NCBI RefSeq assembly: GCF_019312595.1
Contig: NZ_JAHWDQ010000003.1
Location: 1 to 64,000, forward strand
Length of the DNA: 64,000 nucleotides
Source: Zhongshania aquimaris
GTDB taxonomy: Bacteria > Pseudomonadota > Gammaproteobacteria > Pseudomonadales > Spongiibacteraceae
Direction of reading: 5' to 3'
A program made the position numbers and the translations under genes. Shown here one piece after another: positions 8,843 to 18,387 of this stretch (the stretch's first letter is position 1; each line of letters opens with the position of its first letter). The notes under the pieces are model-generated. The model saw only the letters and a program-made list of their open reading frames with translations, was not told the origin of the DNA and made no database searches.

Positions 8843-9598
8843 CTATTTTTGTAGCAGCAGTTGCTTAATGGTTGTAGCGCTAACGCCGAAGGCCTGCGTT
8901 ACTGCTCGGCAGAAGTGGGCCTGATCAGAAAAACCAGATAAAAGTGCTGCATCGGTGAGAGGCATTCGTCGCGATAGTTCAAATCCGACCAGCAGTTTAA
9001 GCCACTTCCTGTAACTGCGTAATGGCATGCCTGTTTGCTCTGTAAACCAATGAGAGAACCTGCTGGGTGAGAGATTTACCAAACTCGATAAGGTTTTCTG
9101 CGTAGTATTGCTGCCGCTACTAATATCATCGTTAAGTGCTGCCAAAATGACATTCAATCGCTCGTCTGGAGTGTCACTGAATTGACAGCGACATTGTTTG
9201 TCGAAGCTAATCAACGCTGCGTGGAGGTTTTTTACTTTGGCAAAGCGCGTTACATACGCGGATGAAATTTCTTCATTCAGCAAGGATATAGACCATTCCT
9301 CTACGGCTACCTGCGGTAGCAGTGTTTTACAAAAATCATGTGTTGGGTCGATATAGATGCATAATACATGTGCGGTTTCTAGTTGATGAGCGGTACCTGC
9401 AGGTATCCATAGCCCGCGTTCGAAATATCGTGTTTTGTCAGATAGCAGCGCTATTGGTTCTTCTAGGCCAATAGCGATTTGATGAGCCCAATGCCGGTGA
9501 GGTTTGTTGTCGCCCGAGGCGCCAAGAAATACCCCCATGCCTGCTGTTATGGCCGCCGACCCTAGCCAAGGCTGTGATAACAATTGATTATGATGCAT
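8843..9598 (-). CDS. AraC-family transcriptional regulator
   Basis: A 251-residue regulator. The N-terminal half (~1-140) looks like a cupin sensing domain (KPHRHWAHQIAIG, WIPAGTAHQLE). The C-terminal ~100 residues hold the two AraC helix-turn-helix motifs: SPSRFSHWFTEQTGMPLRSYRKWLK in the first half, written here only as landmarks SPSRFSHWF and RKWLK, and SGFSDQAHFCRAVTQAFG in the second. It lies just upstream of the fatty acid hydroxylase gene on the same strand and may control it. The effector is unknown. Confidence 0.88.
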   Translation of the reverse strand: MHHNQLLSQPWLGSAAITAGMGVFLGASGDNKPHRHWAHQIAIGLEEPIALLSDKTRYFERGLWIPAGTAHQLETAHVLCIYIDPTHDFCKTLLPQVAVEEWSISLLNEEISSAYVTRFAKVKNLHAALISFDKQCRCQFSDTPDERLNVILAALNDDISSGSNTTQKTLSSLVNLSPSRFSHWFTEQTGMPLRSYRKWLKLLVGFELSRRMPLTDAALLSGFSDQAHFCRAVTQAFGVSATTIKQLLLQK

Positions 9599-9862
9599 TT
9601 TATCGAGTCCTCAGGGTCTATCTTGGATCAACTATTTCGCTTTGATATCTTATATAAAGTCGTTAAGGAAAAGTCAGCCTAAATTTATCTATACGCTAGC
9701 ATGCACCTTTTCCAGAATAATTCTAATGGATCAGCAAACCTGAATATTTGAAACTCACTCCAATTCAATTACGCTGGCCGACTGTAAATTGAGATTCACC
9801 TAGGCTCCATTGTAATACGGCGCTATATATCGGAGGGAGACTTGCTGCGAATTTATAATAAT
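9599..9862. other. Intergenic region between araC-type gene and cusA
   Basis: About 265 bases before the cusA terminator. It must hold the promoter of the AraC-type gene. I see AT-rich stretches but no convincing operator, tRNA or further coding region. Confidence 0.5.
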
Positions 9863-9886
9863 GCCGGGTAGCCTTAGCTCCCCGGC
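9863..9886 (-). terminator. Terminator of the cusCBA operon
   Basis: GC-rich stem GCCGGG/CCCGGC with a 12-base loop, 19 bases past the cusA stop, followed on the minus strand by ATTATTATAAATT. Confidence 0.65.
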
Positions 9887-9904
9887 CAGCGTTAAGCAGT
9901 AGTT

Positions 9905-12900
9905 TTATGAGGATTTGATTGCCGGTACTACTTTTTTAGAGCGTTGCTTCCAGATCACGAACAATGCCGGAAACACCACTAGAACCATAATGAGCGAGGT
10001 CACAACCCCACCCAGCATTGGCGCAGCGACCCGTTTCATTAGATCGGCGCCGCTGCCATTACTTAGCATGATCGGTACTAAGCCCAAAATTAATGCGAGT
10101 CCAGTCATTAATTTTGGGCGTAGTCGTTTGGCTGCACCGTCGACTACTGCCTCAGTAAGGTCATTAAAGGAGTTGAGTAGGCCGTCATCACGACGTTGTC
10201 GCCAAGATATATCTAAATACAGCATCATCAGTAGACCAAGCTCTACCGCTAAACCTGCCACGGCGATCATACCCACGGCCACGGCGACTGATATCTTGTA
10301 TTCGAGCATCCACAAAAACCACAAGCTACCAACCAGAGAAAAAGGCAGCGCGAGCATGACAATGAGCGTTTCGACTAGCGATTTTCGATGAAAGTACAGC
10401 ATCATAAAAATCAGCCCTAGGGTCATCGGTACGAGAATTTCTAGACGCGATTTTGCACGCTCGTAATTTTCGAACTGCCCAGCCCAGGCGAGGCGATAAC
10501 CAGTGGGGATGTCGACATTTTCAGCGACCACTTTTTTGGCTAACGCGACGTAGTCCGGAATGCCGATATTGTCGGCAACGTCGACAAAAACAAAGCCGAC
10601 TAACTGGCCGTCTTCATTGCGAATCATTGGCGGGCCTTTGCGATACTGTAACGTCGCGACTTGGCTTATCGGGATTTGGCCGCCATGGCTGGTAGTGACG
10701 TAAGTACGTTCTATAGCTGCTATCGAGTCGCGATAGTCACGGTTATAGCGCATTAAAATATTGTATCGCTCACGTCCTTCAACTGTCTGAGAGACTACTT
10801 TACCGCCGATGGCCATCTCAATAACATCTTGAATATCAGCAACATTCAATCCATATCTCGACGCAGCGTCTCGGTCAATATCAAAATCTAAGAAGTAGCC
10901 ACCCGTGGTGCGCTCGGCAAATGCGCTTCGCGTAAAGGCAGTGGTACGACTATCACTTTGAAGTGCACGTTCGATCGCGGTCGCGGTGCTTTCAATCGTC
11001 GCGAGATCCGGCCCAAACACTTTTATGCCCAATGCCGAGCGAATCCCCGTAGCGAGCATTTGTGTCCGTGTCTGAATGGGCATCCACCAAATATTGGGCA
11101 TGCCGGGGAAGCGTAACTTTTGATCCATCTCGGCGATTAAGCTATCCCAATCCATTCCTTCGCGCCATTCGCTTTTCGGCTTGAGGGTGATATTGGTTTC
11201 AATCATCGATAGTGGTGCGGAGTCAGTAGCACTCGTTGAACGCCCCACTTTTCCAAACACCGTTTTTACTTCCGGGAAGGTCATTAGTTCCCGGTTCATT
11301 GTGTGGAGCGTCTTTTGAGCTTCACTGATCGACATTCCGGGTAGGGCTGTGGGCATATACAAAATACTACCCTCATTCAATGGCGGCATAAATTCACTGC
11401 CAAGTCCACGGAAGGGGATGATCGCGGACAGCAGCACAAGAACACTGACACCCACCACCAGCCAGCGCCTATCTACCACCCAGCGTACCACGGGCGCATA
11501 TAGCGCAATCAAACTGCGATTTAACCAACTGTATTCGCCGCGAATACGCCCGCGAATAAGTAAAACTGCTAGAGCGGGTATCAGAGTAACGGACAGCAGG
11601 GCTGCAAAAAACATGGAGTAGGTTTTGGTGTAAGCCAAGGGTTTAAAAAGCCGTCCTTCACTGCCTTCAAGGGCAAACACCGGCAAAAATGACACGGCAA
11701 TAATTAGTAATGCGAAGAAAATGGATGGCCCCACTTCTTGCATCGCGGCAATAATGACGTCTGTGCGGTTCTGCGAGCTATCAGTTTGCTCTCGCCACAG
11801 CGCGAGACGGCGGTGTATGTTTTCTACAATGGCGATCGCCGCATCGACCATCGCGCCAATGGCAACCGCAATTCCGCCGAGTGACATGATATTGGCAGTT
11901 AATCCTTGGTAATACATAGGAATAAACGCTAATAATATGGCGATAGGCAGGGTGATGATAGCGACTAGCGCCGAACGCAGATGCAGCAAAAATACAATAA
12001 TAACGAGCGAGACGATGAGGATCTCTTCACTCAGGGTTCGGCTTAAGGTATCGATAGACCGTTCAATCAGGCCGGAGCGGTCATACACGGGGATAATTTC
12101 AACTCCATCAGGCAAAGATGTCTTAACCTCATCCAAGCGAGCTTTAACTCGATTTATGACGTCTAAGGCATTTTCGCCAAAGCGCATGACCACGATGCCG
12201 CCGACGGCTAAGCCTTCGCCATTAAGCTCGGCACTGCCGCGCTGCATTGCGGGTCTTAGTGACACGGTCGCAATGTCAGACACCTTTACAGGAATACCAT
12301 CGCCGGTAGTGCTAAGAACGACGCCTTCTAGATCTGCCGTTGAGGTGATGTAGCCTCTACCGCGAATAAAATGTTCGTGGCCTGAAATCTCCAGAACCCT
12401 GCCACCCACATCATTATTTGAGCGTCGTAGTGCAGCGGCGACGTTTTGTAGCGGAATGTTATAGGCGGCCAAACGGTCAGGGTCGATATTAACCTGATAT
12501 TCTTTTTCATATCCGCCAACGGATGCCACTTCCGCAACACCTTGTACTGCCTCCAACGCATAGCGTAAATTGAAGTCTTGCAGACTGCGCAATTCCGAGA
12601 GGCTAGTGTTCCCCGTTTTGTCACTAAGGGCATATTGATAGACCCAGCCAACCCCAGTCGCATCCGGCCCTAAGGTCGGGGTAACGCCGTCTGGCAAATC
12701 GGCACTGGCACTATTGAGGTACTCCAATACGCGCGAACGCGCCCAATAAATATCGGTGCCATCTTCAAAGATGACGTAGACAAACGACAGCCCCATAAAG
12801 CTTTGGCCACGCACAAATTTCACTTCAGGTGCTGCGAGTAGGGTAGTGCTTAACGGGTAGGTGATTTGATCTTCCATTAAATCGGGACTGCGCCCCGGCC

Positions 12901-13090
12901 AGTCGGTAAAAACAATGACTTGGGTGTCTGACATATCGGGAATGGCGTCGAGCGGCGCGGCCATGAGAGAGCGCCAACCCCAGAGTGATGCTCCCACACA
13001 CAGCAGTATTGTGAGTAGCCAGTTACGGGCACAAAAGCTAATTAGCGACGCAAGAAAACCCTGCGGATGCTTACTTTGGGGGTTTACCAT
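9905..13090 (-). CDS. cusA: CusA-type heavy-metal RND pump (Cu/Ag)
   Basis: A 1061-residue inner-membrane proton-driven RND transporter. Twelve hydrophobic segments are arranged as one N-terminal, five central, one, then five, with two large periplasmic loops. The transmembrane block AIAIGAMVDAAIAIVENIHR is the form seen in HME4 (Cu+/Ag+) pumps, unlike the CzcA-type block of the pump at 26279. The Met residues needed for Cu(I) shuttling in E. coli CusA have plausible equivalents (MPTALPGMS). The ATG at 13090 overlaps the cusB stop by seven bases, so expression is coupled. It forms a tripartite exporter with the next two genes. Confidence 0.94.
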   Translation of the reverse strand: MVNPQSKHPQGFLASLISFCARNWLLTILLCVGASLWGWRSLMAAPLDAIPDMSDTQVIVFTDWPGRSPDLMEDQITYPLSTTLLAAPEVKFVRGQSFMGLSFVYVIFEDGTDIYWARSRVLEYLNSASADLPDGVTPTLGPDATGVGWVYQYALSDKTGNTSLSELRSLQDFNLRYALEAVQGVAEVASVGGYEKEYQVNIDPDRLAAYNIPLQNVAAALRRSNNDVGGRVLEISGHEHFIRGRGYITSTADLEGVVLSTTGDGIPVKVSDIATVSLRPAMQRGSAELNGEGLAVGGIVVMRFGENALDVINRVKARLDEVKTSLPDGVEIIPVYDRSGLIERSIDTLSRTLSEEILIVSLVIIVFLLHLRSALVAIITLPIAILLAFIPMYYQGLTANIMSLGGIAVAIGAMVDAAIAIVENIHRRLALWREQTDSSQNRTDVIIAAMQEVGPSIFFALLIIAVSFLPVFALEGSEGRLFKPLAYTKTYSMFFAALLSVTLIPALAVLLIRGRIRGEYSWLNRSLIALYAPVVRWVVDRRWLVVGVSVLVLLSAIIPFRGLGSEFMPPLNEGSILYMPTALPGMSISEAQKTLHTMNRELMTFPEVKTVFGKVGRSTSATDSAPLSMIETNITLKPKSEWREGMDWDSLIAEMDQKLRFPGMPNIWWMPIQTRTQMLATGIRSALGIKVFGPDLATIESTATAIERALQSDSRTTAFTRSAFAERTTGGYFLDFDIDRDAASRYGLNVADIQDVIEMAIGGKVVSQTVEGRERYNILMRYNRDYRDSIAAIERTYVTTSHGGQIPISQVATLQYRKGPPMIRNEDGQLVGFVFVDVADNIGIPDYVALAKKVVAENVDIPTGYRLAWAGQFENYERAKSRLEILVPMTLGLIFMMLYFHRKSLVETLIVMLALPFSLVGSLWFLWMLEYKISVAVAVGMIAVAGLAVELGLLMMLYLDISWRQRRDDGLLNSFNDLTEAVVDGAAKRLRPKLMTGLALILGLVPIMLSNGSGADLMKRVAAPMLGGVVTSLIMVLVVFPALFVIWKQRSKKVVPAIKSS

Positions 13091-15099
13091 TGCGCAATCC
13101 CCGTTTTCAGTTTCGCTTCGGCGGCAATTAAGAAATTACCAGACGTGATTACCTGTTCACCGCCGGATAAGCCCTCTGTAATTTCTATCCAGCCTTTTGT
13201 TCTTTGGCCAGTGTTGACTAAAACGGGTTTTATTTTCCCCTCGCTACCTAAATCCACAAAGACAACACGAGTTTCTCCCGCAATCATGACTCCCTCTTCG
13301 GGTACCCAAAGGCGTTTACCTAATTCCTTGTTGAAGTGAACCTGAGCGTACATATCCGGCCTGAGCTCGCCATCGCTGTTGTCGAGAACTAAACGAATGC
13401 GAGTGGTGCGGGTGAGGGGGTTGACGCTTGGGTAAATGTAATCGATTTTTGCGGGGTACTCTCGCTCACTGAGGTTTCGCATGTTAACAGTCGCAGACAT
13501 CCCCTTTTCCAGTAACGACAAATCCGCTTCATAGACCTCCGCCTCAACCCAAACAGTCGAGAGATCAGCCAATTGCAGCAGCGTACTGCCCGCTTTTGCA
13601 TAACTGCCACTCACGATGGATTTATTCACCACGACGCCATTTTTCTCGGCGTAAATTGGCAGAAACTCGATTGGCCTACCGCGCTGTTCTAGTGCGCGTA
13701 TGTCAGCACTTGAAATATTCCATAGACTTAAGCGGGAGCGGGCGGCCTTTAGCAAGCTGTCGTCTGATCCACGACTTGCTAATCGACCTCGAGTTTCTAA
13801 ATATTCTTGTTGTGCTGATAGCAGTTCTGGACTGTAAACCGTAAACAGTACTTGGCCACGCTTGACACGGGCGCCAATAAAATCGGCTTTTAACTCACCA
13901 ATCCAGGTATCGAATTTTAAATTTATTTCGCTAGCACTGTGCTGGTCGTAGGCAATACGTCCCACCGCCGTGATCGATTTACTGAGCTCTCGATATTCTG
14001 CTGTCGCCGTTTTTACGCCGATTAATTGTCTTCTGCGAGCATCAATACTAATGACTCCAGACTGCGTTTGTTGTTTGCTGACCGGCACTAAATCCATGCC
14101 GCAGATAGGGCAAGATCCCGGGGCGGCCGCGCGAACTGAGGTGTGCATTGAACAGGTGTAATGCGAAATTCCCGCAGGTGTTGCTGTTGCAGCATGTAAC
14201 TCACTGCTGCCAGTTTGACCGGTCAGAATTAAATCACCGTGGCCCAGTAATTCACTGGATACGTCGATAGCAAAGTCGTAATCCCCTGCTTGTGGCAGGA
14301 CAATAGTGCCGCGGTAACGGCCATCCGTACTTGGCAGTAACGTCACAAGGGCGGCATTGTCTTGCGCTGGAGTGTCCTCGGCACCGGGGTTTGTCATCGA
14401 CTGCGTGACTAGCAGGCGAATATCAATATTGTTCAGCGCATTATTCTGGCTGTCCTGCACAGTAATGATCAGCGGATTATCACCTTGGCGGAGTTTGGCA
14501 TTTTCTAATAACGCCACTTTGATAAGGTATTTGCCAACGGTATAGAAACCTTGCTTATTTGAACTAAGGTCGACACCTGGCGTAGAGGGAAATGTGGCTT
14601 GGTTGTCGTTGACGGGCATTTCACTAGCCATTGATACTCCGCCGCCACTGATTGTGAGGCTTGAGCGTCCAGTCGCCATATCAAAACTGAGATCGGCTGA
14701 CGTATTGTCTTTGCTGATCTGTAATTTTAATGGCCATTCACCGCGCATAGCGAGGTCGAATTCGGCAGTGTAAAAGCCTGGGGAAATCTCATTAAATATC
14801 ACGGGAGCCCGCATTGATGGCATGCTGCCCATTGCGGCCATCTCTGCCTGCCCGCGAATTTTAGCCTCCGAAACAGCATTTCCCTTGGCGTCTCGCAATT
14901 GCAAAATGGCCGTGTTGTTACCCACTGCGGGAACGCCATCTTCGAATGCAATGGCGATGCGATAATCGTCCGTGCGATATTCCTTTGCATCACTCATTTG
15001 CTGAGTGAAGGCATTGGTAGATGAACGATAGACATAGCTAAAATAGCTTAAAATCACGGCTAAAATAATAATGATACTGACAAGCAATCGCTGTTTCAT
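13084..15099 (-). CDS. cusB: CusB-type periplasmic adaptor with extra N-terminal domains
   Basis: A 671-residue membrane-fusion protein, longer than E. coli CusB (~400). After an N-terminal membrane anchor (~5-22) there are two FixH/YtkA-like beta domains (~40-300) with Met-rich turns (MAAMGSMPSM). A heavy-metal-binding domain with YTCSMHTSV and CPICGMDLVPV follows at ~315-345. The rest is the adaptor hairpin and barrel domains, with the usual LFTVYSPELLSAQQEYLETR region. It links CusA to the outer-membrane channel and delivers copper to the pump. ATGA overlap with the upstream cusC gene. Confidence 0.92.
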   Translation of the reverse strand: MKQRLLVSIIIILAVILSYFSYVYRSSTNAFTQQMSDAKEYRTDDYRIAIAFEDGVPAVGNNTAILQLRDAKGNAVSEAKIRGQAEMAAMGSMPSMRAPVIFNEISPGFYTAEFDLAMRGEWPLKLQISKDNTSADLSFDMATGRSSLTISGGGVSMASEMPVNDNQATFPSTPGVDLSSNKQGFYTVGKYLIKVALLENAKLRQGDNPLIITVQDSQNNALNNIDIRLLVTQSMTNPGAEDTPAQDNAALVTLLPSTDGRYRGTIVLPQAGDYDFAIDVSSELLGHGDLILTGQTGSSELHAATATPAGISHYTCSMHTSVRAAAPGSCPICGMDLVPVSKQQTQSGVISIDARRRQLIGVKTATAEYRELSKSITAVGRIAYDQHSASEINLKFDTWIGELKADFIGARVKRGQVLFTVYSPELLSAQQEYLETRGRLASRGSDDSLLKAARSRLSLWNISSADIRALEQRGRPIEFLPIYAEKNGVVVNKSIVSGSYAKAGSTLLQLADLSTVWVEAEVYEADLSLLEKGMSATVNMRNLSEREYPAKIDYIYPSVNPLTRTTRIRLVLDNSDGELRPDMYAQVHFNKELGKRLWVPEEGVMIAGETRVVFVDLGSEGKIKPVLVNTGQRTKGWIEITEGLSGGEQVITSGNFLIAAEAKLKTGIAQW

Positions 15100-16517
15100 T
15101 GGGCGTGCTCCGAGGTGGTATTTGGTTTGATTTTTGCGGTAGCGCTATTTTGACTCGTCGCCATGTTGGCGTGATGCTGGCTAGTTTTGGGTAAGGCCAA
15201 CGGTCCGCCGAGCGCGTTCTCAAGTGCGGCTTTTGCAATTAGGTAATCAGCGCGAGCACGCTCTAAGCTCAATTCGGCATCAAGATGAACTTGCTCGGCG
15301 CTTATCAATTCACTAAAACGGCCGCCGCCTGCGCCATAGGCAGCCCGCGTCGCGCTAAGATTCTCGGCTGTTCTCGGTAATAAATCGTGCTCATAGAGGG
15401 CTATGGTATGCAGTGCTTCGTTGACGAGGACACGGGCTTCTTCTAAATCTCCCAGCACCTGCGAGCGCAGCTCATCTAATTCAGATTGCCGGCCAACGGT
15501 GTTCGCCCGGGACTCATCCCTAGCCGCGCGATATTTATCCCGCCCTAGTGGTAAGTTAATACCAATACCGACTACCCAGCGTTTGGCCGTTTCATCCCAA
15601 AGGCTGTTATAGCCAGTGAATAATTTAAAATCTGGATAGAAATCTTTATCGGCCAGTTTTTCCCTGTCGCGACTTGCTGCTATTTGTTGCTTGGCAGCTG
15701 CTAGACCTGGGTGCTGACTCAGGGCGATAAGCCGAAGCGTATCGAAATCAGGGATTGCCGTTGGCGGCGGGAGAGCGTTTGAAAGCGCAATGTCGGCGGT
15801 TGTACTGCGATTGAGCAAGGTGTTTATTTGCGCACGCAGGGTCGCCATTTGCCGTCGCAATTGAACACTTCGGTGACGAATATGCTGAAGCTCTACCTCT
15901 GCGAGCAGCACGTCTGGTTGATTGGTTATCCCCGCGGCGTAACGCGCTTCTGCCACGCGACGAAGTTCATCAACTAAGGTGCTATTGCGCTCATTAATGG
16001 TAATGGCCTGATGAATGTAGTTCCACTGCGCATAGTAGCTGAGCGCCACTGTACGTAGCTCTAGCCGCCGCAGCGCGAGATTACCACGCTCCGCCTCCGC
16101 TGTTTTAGTCGCAGCGTCGCCGCGCAAACGAAGCTTTCCCGGCCATGGGAGCGTTTGCGTTAATTCCATTCGAACATTGCTACCGCGCCCGTTCGGCGAG
16201 TTGTAACCGCCAATGGTGTCGGGGGCAACCGCAGTAAAGAGTTGTGGATCGGGCAAGGCAGTAGACTGAACAATTCGTGCTTCAGCCCCCTGAATCGCAG
16301 CTTCAAGGGCAGTTATTCCAGGGTTGGCACGCAGCGCTTCGTCAACGAGCGCTTGGGCAGACATTACTGACCCCCATGACGATGAAAGCGTTACCGAGTG
16401 GGTGTATTCCTCAGCTGCATACAGTGCTTGGGCAAAAATCAGGGACAACACGGCGCCGACCGCAACAACAAAACGTCGGGACAGGGCGGCGATACACCAC
16501 CAATATTGGGCGAACAT
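15096..16517 (-). CDS. cusC: CusC/TolC-type outer membrane factor
   Basis: A ~473-residue outer-membrane channel of the tripartite Cus exporter. A signal sequence precedes two repeated OEP domains; typical blocks are GSNVRMELTQTLPWPGKL and AYGAGGGRFSELISAEQ. Start chosen as the ATG at 16517; a TTG at 16523 is less likely. Its stop overlaps the cusB start as ATGA. The C-terminus is an unstructured Thr/Asn/His-rich tail. Two small hairpins lie just upstream (16543-16587), between it and the Cys-rich leader gene. Confidence 0.92.
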   Translation of the reverse strand: MFAQYWWCIAALSRRFVVAVGAVLSLIFAQALYAAEEYTHSVTLSSSWGSVMSAQALVDEALRANPGITALEAAIQGAEARIVQSTALPDPQLFTAVAPDTIGGYNSPNGRGSNVRMELTQTLPWPGKLRLRGDAATKTAEAERGNLALRRLELRTVALSYYAQWNYIHQAITINERNSTLVDELRRVAEARYAAGITNQPDVLLAEVELQHIRHRSVQLRRQMATLRAQINTLLNRSTTADIALSNALPPPTAIPDFDTLRLIALSQHPGLAAAKQQIAASRDREKLADKDFYPDFKLFTGYNSLWDETAKRWVVGIGINLPLGRDKYRAARDESRANTVGRQSELDELRSQVLGDLEEARVLVNEALHTIALYEHDLLPRTAENLSATRAAYGAGGGRFSELISAEQVHLDAELSLERARADYLIAKAALENALGGPLALPKTSQHHANMATSQNSATAKIKPNTTSEHAQ

Positions 16518-16542
16518 AATCAATCCTCATAAAATACCTTTT

Positions 16543-16587
16543 GCTTGGCGCTATAAATAGGCCAAGCCACGCACCGTTATCCGGTGC
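16543..16587 (-). promoter_or_regulatory. Two tandem hairpins between leader gene and cusC
   Basis: GCTTGGC/GCCAAGC (16543-16549 with 16561-16567) and GCACCG/CGGTGC (16571-16576 with 16582-16587). They lie in the 81-base gap before cusC and could attenuate transcription or set an mRNA processing site. No T-run follows either stem on the minus strand. Confidence 0.45.
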
Positions 16588-16598
16588 CTACTAGTAAA

Positions 16599-16967
16599 TT
16601 ATGAAAATTTTGGGGGTCTGAGCAGTACGCGCTGAAACGCTGGATTGGGTGGCGGCGGGAGGGTGATTGTCTGCATCGTTGGTTTTTTTTCAAGTGCAGC
16701 GATAGGGAGGGGTGGTAGAAAACTTGCTGTTAGTCCACCAATGCCACAATCGATGTTTTCACAGCTATTATTGCTATCCACACAACAACAGTTTGCTGGC
16801 GAATCGCAATCAGCCTGCATATCGCTGGCTTGCATGTTCGGCGCCATGTGTTCAGCCGTAACGGACGTTGTTGGATCACAATAGGCGGCCTGTAATACGC
16901 TGCCCCAGCCCGATGTAGTAAACAACATCAGCGAAAGGATAAGTATGTAGGTGAGGCGCTTTTTCAT
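16599..16967 (-). CDS. Small Cys-rich secreted protein of the CopL/CzcI type
   Basis: 122 residues with a clear signal peptide (1-~27). The mature part is Cys- and Met-rich: MAPNMQASDMQADCD, then ANCCCVDSNNSCENIDC. It ends in a Pro-rich segment and the C-terminal block LLRPPKFS. Two other proteins in this window (31750 and 45295) have the same plan: signal peptide, a central Cys/His cluster and a terminal RPP. All three head metal-resistance operons. This resembles small leader proteins such as CzcI/CopL that modulate metal induction. The family assignment is by plan rather than by close similarity. Confidence 0.75.
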   Translation of the reverse strand: MKKRLTYILILSLMLFTTSGWGSVLQAAYCDPTTSVTAEHMAPNMQASDMQADCDSPANCCCVDSNNSCENIDCGIGGLTASFLPPLPIAALEKKPTMQTITLPPPPNPAFQRVLLRPPKFS

Positions 16968-17061
16968 TCGATGATTTTATTCTTTCCCTGCTTGAGCTGC
17001 AAGACGTTCATTTCAGATGGCTTTTTAGAATTACCATGAGGAGGTCATAGCTATAACATAT

Positions 17062-17081
17062 CCGATACGGTGACGTATTGG
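17062..17081 (+). promoter_or_regulatory. 20-bp dyad before the recombinase, candidate core crossover site or operator
   Basis: CCGATAC-GGTGAC-GTATTGG: 7-bp near-palindromic arms around a 6-bp spacer, 74 bases before the recombinase start. The same site, with spacer TGTGAC, stands before the truncated inverted recombinase copy (23506-23525). The arm-spacer-arm plan fits a tyrosine recombinase core site but could also be an autoregulatory operator. Confidence 0.5.
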
Positions 17082-17154
17082 AAATAGGGCGTGAGGGGTG
17101 CTAGAATACAGATAGTCGATTATATACTCTTATCTGTAGATATCAGGAAAATCC

Positions 17155-18387
17155 ATGGCTATTCCTAAACCTGTCCCGCTGTACCCGACATACAAAGACC
17201 TCAAAGCTGTAAAGCTTGAAGAGTTTCCCGACCTCGCAGCCGTGTTAGCCGATACCGATCAATGGAAATCTAAAGCGTGGCTATGGGGTCAGGAATTTCT
17301 ATCTTATATTGGTCGCAACAAATCAGAACACACATTCACGCGATTTCGTTCTGAAGTCGAGAAATTTCTGCTCTGGGCATTTCTCGTCAAGGATAAGCCT
17401 ATCGACCAATACCGAAAAGCCGACATTTTAGAATATGCAGATTTTTGCTGGCGACCGCCATTAACGTGGATATGTTTATCGAATGTTGAGAAGTTTCTGA
17501 TTAAAGGCGGCCTGTACATAAGTAACTCTGAATGGGCACCATTCCGGCTGATGATTGCCAAAGGCGACATATCAAAGCCGGACAAGAAAAAATACCGTCC
17601 CTCGCAAGAAACCTTACAAGCGACGTTTACCGCCGTTAATGCCTTCTATAAACATCTAACTGATGAAGAATACTGCTACGGCAACCCTGTTCAATTAGCC
17701 AAGAAGGATTGTCGATATTTGATCAAAGATGCACAGGTCAAGGACGTAAAACGCTTAACCGAAGACCAGTGGAATTTCCTGCTGGAGGTTGCTCATACCA
17801 TGGCCGATGACGACTCGCGATATGAACGAAACCTGTTTCTCATTGCATCATTAAAAACCCTTTTTCTGCGCATTTCTGAGTACTCAGATCGCGCAGAATG
17901 GTCGCCCACCATGAGTCACTTTTGGAAGGATAATGACAATAATTGGTGGTTGAAGATCTATGGTAAGGGTCGAAAAGTCCGAGATATTACGGTTCCACCG
18001 AGCTTTCTAAGGTATTTAACGCGCTACCGGCTCTACCGAGGCTTAAATAAGCTGCCTGTACCTGGTGAAAACCACCCTATTATTGAAAAACTCCGAGGCC
18101 GTGGGGGAATGACGGCGCGACAATTATCAAGATTAGTGCAGGAAGTATTCGACCAAGCGTACGAACAAATGAAGGCACGCTATGGTGAAGACAATGCTAG
18201 TAATTTTAAAGAAGCGACGTCACATTGGTTGCGGCATACAGGTGCGAGTTTAGAGATTGAGCGCGGCCGCTCACTTAAAGATGTATCCGAGGATTTGGGC
18301 CATGCGAGCATGTCTACGACTGACACCGTGTATGTTCAGGCAGATGACAAAAAGCGTGCAGCTAGTGGTAAAGAGCGGAAAGTTTAG
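17155..18387 (+). CDS. Tyrosine recombinase / phage-type integrase
   Basis: A complete 410-residue site-specific recombinase. The N-terminal SAM-like core-binding domain covers ~40-200. The catalytic domain has the whole active-site set: Arg239 (FLRISEY), Lys271 (YGKGRK), His357 and Arg360 (HWLRH), His383 (LGHAS) and the nucleophile Tyr393 (TDTVY). It is preceded by a 20-bp dyad that could be its recombination site. An inverted truncated paralog lies at 23117-23435, about 80% identical over the first ~100 residues by eye. It probably mobilises or rearranges the surrounding island. Confidence 0.93.
   Translation: MAIPKPVPLYPTYKDLKAVKLEEFPDLAAVLADTDQWKSKAWLWGQEFLSYIGRNKSEHTFTRFRSEVEKFLLWAFLVKDKPIDQYRKADILEYADFCWRPPLTWICLSNVEKFLIKGGLYISNSEWAPFRLMIAKGDISKPDKKKYRPSQETLQATFTAVNAFYKHLTDEEYCYGNPVQLAKKDCRYLIKDAQVKDVKRLTEDQWNFLLEVAHTMADDDSRYERNLFLIASLKTLFLRISEYSDRAEWSPTMSHFWKDNDNNWWLKIYGKGRKVRDITVPPSFLRYLTRYRLYRGLNKLPVPGENHPIIEKLRGRGGMTARQLSRLVQEVFDQAYEQMKARYGEDNASNFKEATSHWLRHTGASLEIERGRSLKDVSEDLGHASMSTTDTVYVQADDKKRAASGKERKV

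Noticed and set aside
17095-17104. GGGGTGCTAG, identical to the first ten bases of the candidate Tn3 end
   Set aside because: Similarity stops after ten bases and the position lies within the upstream region shared by both recombinase copies, so a chance match is likely; not called as the left end.
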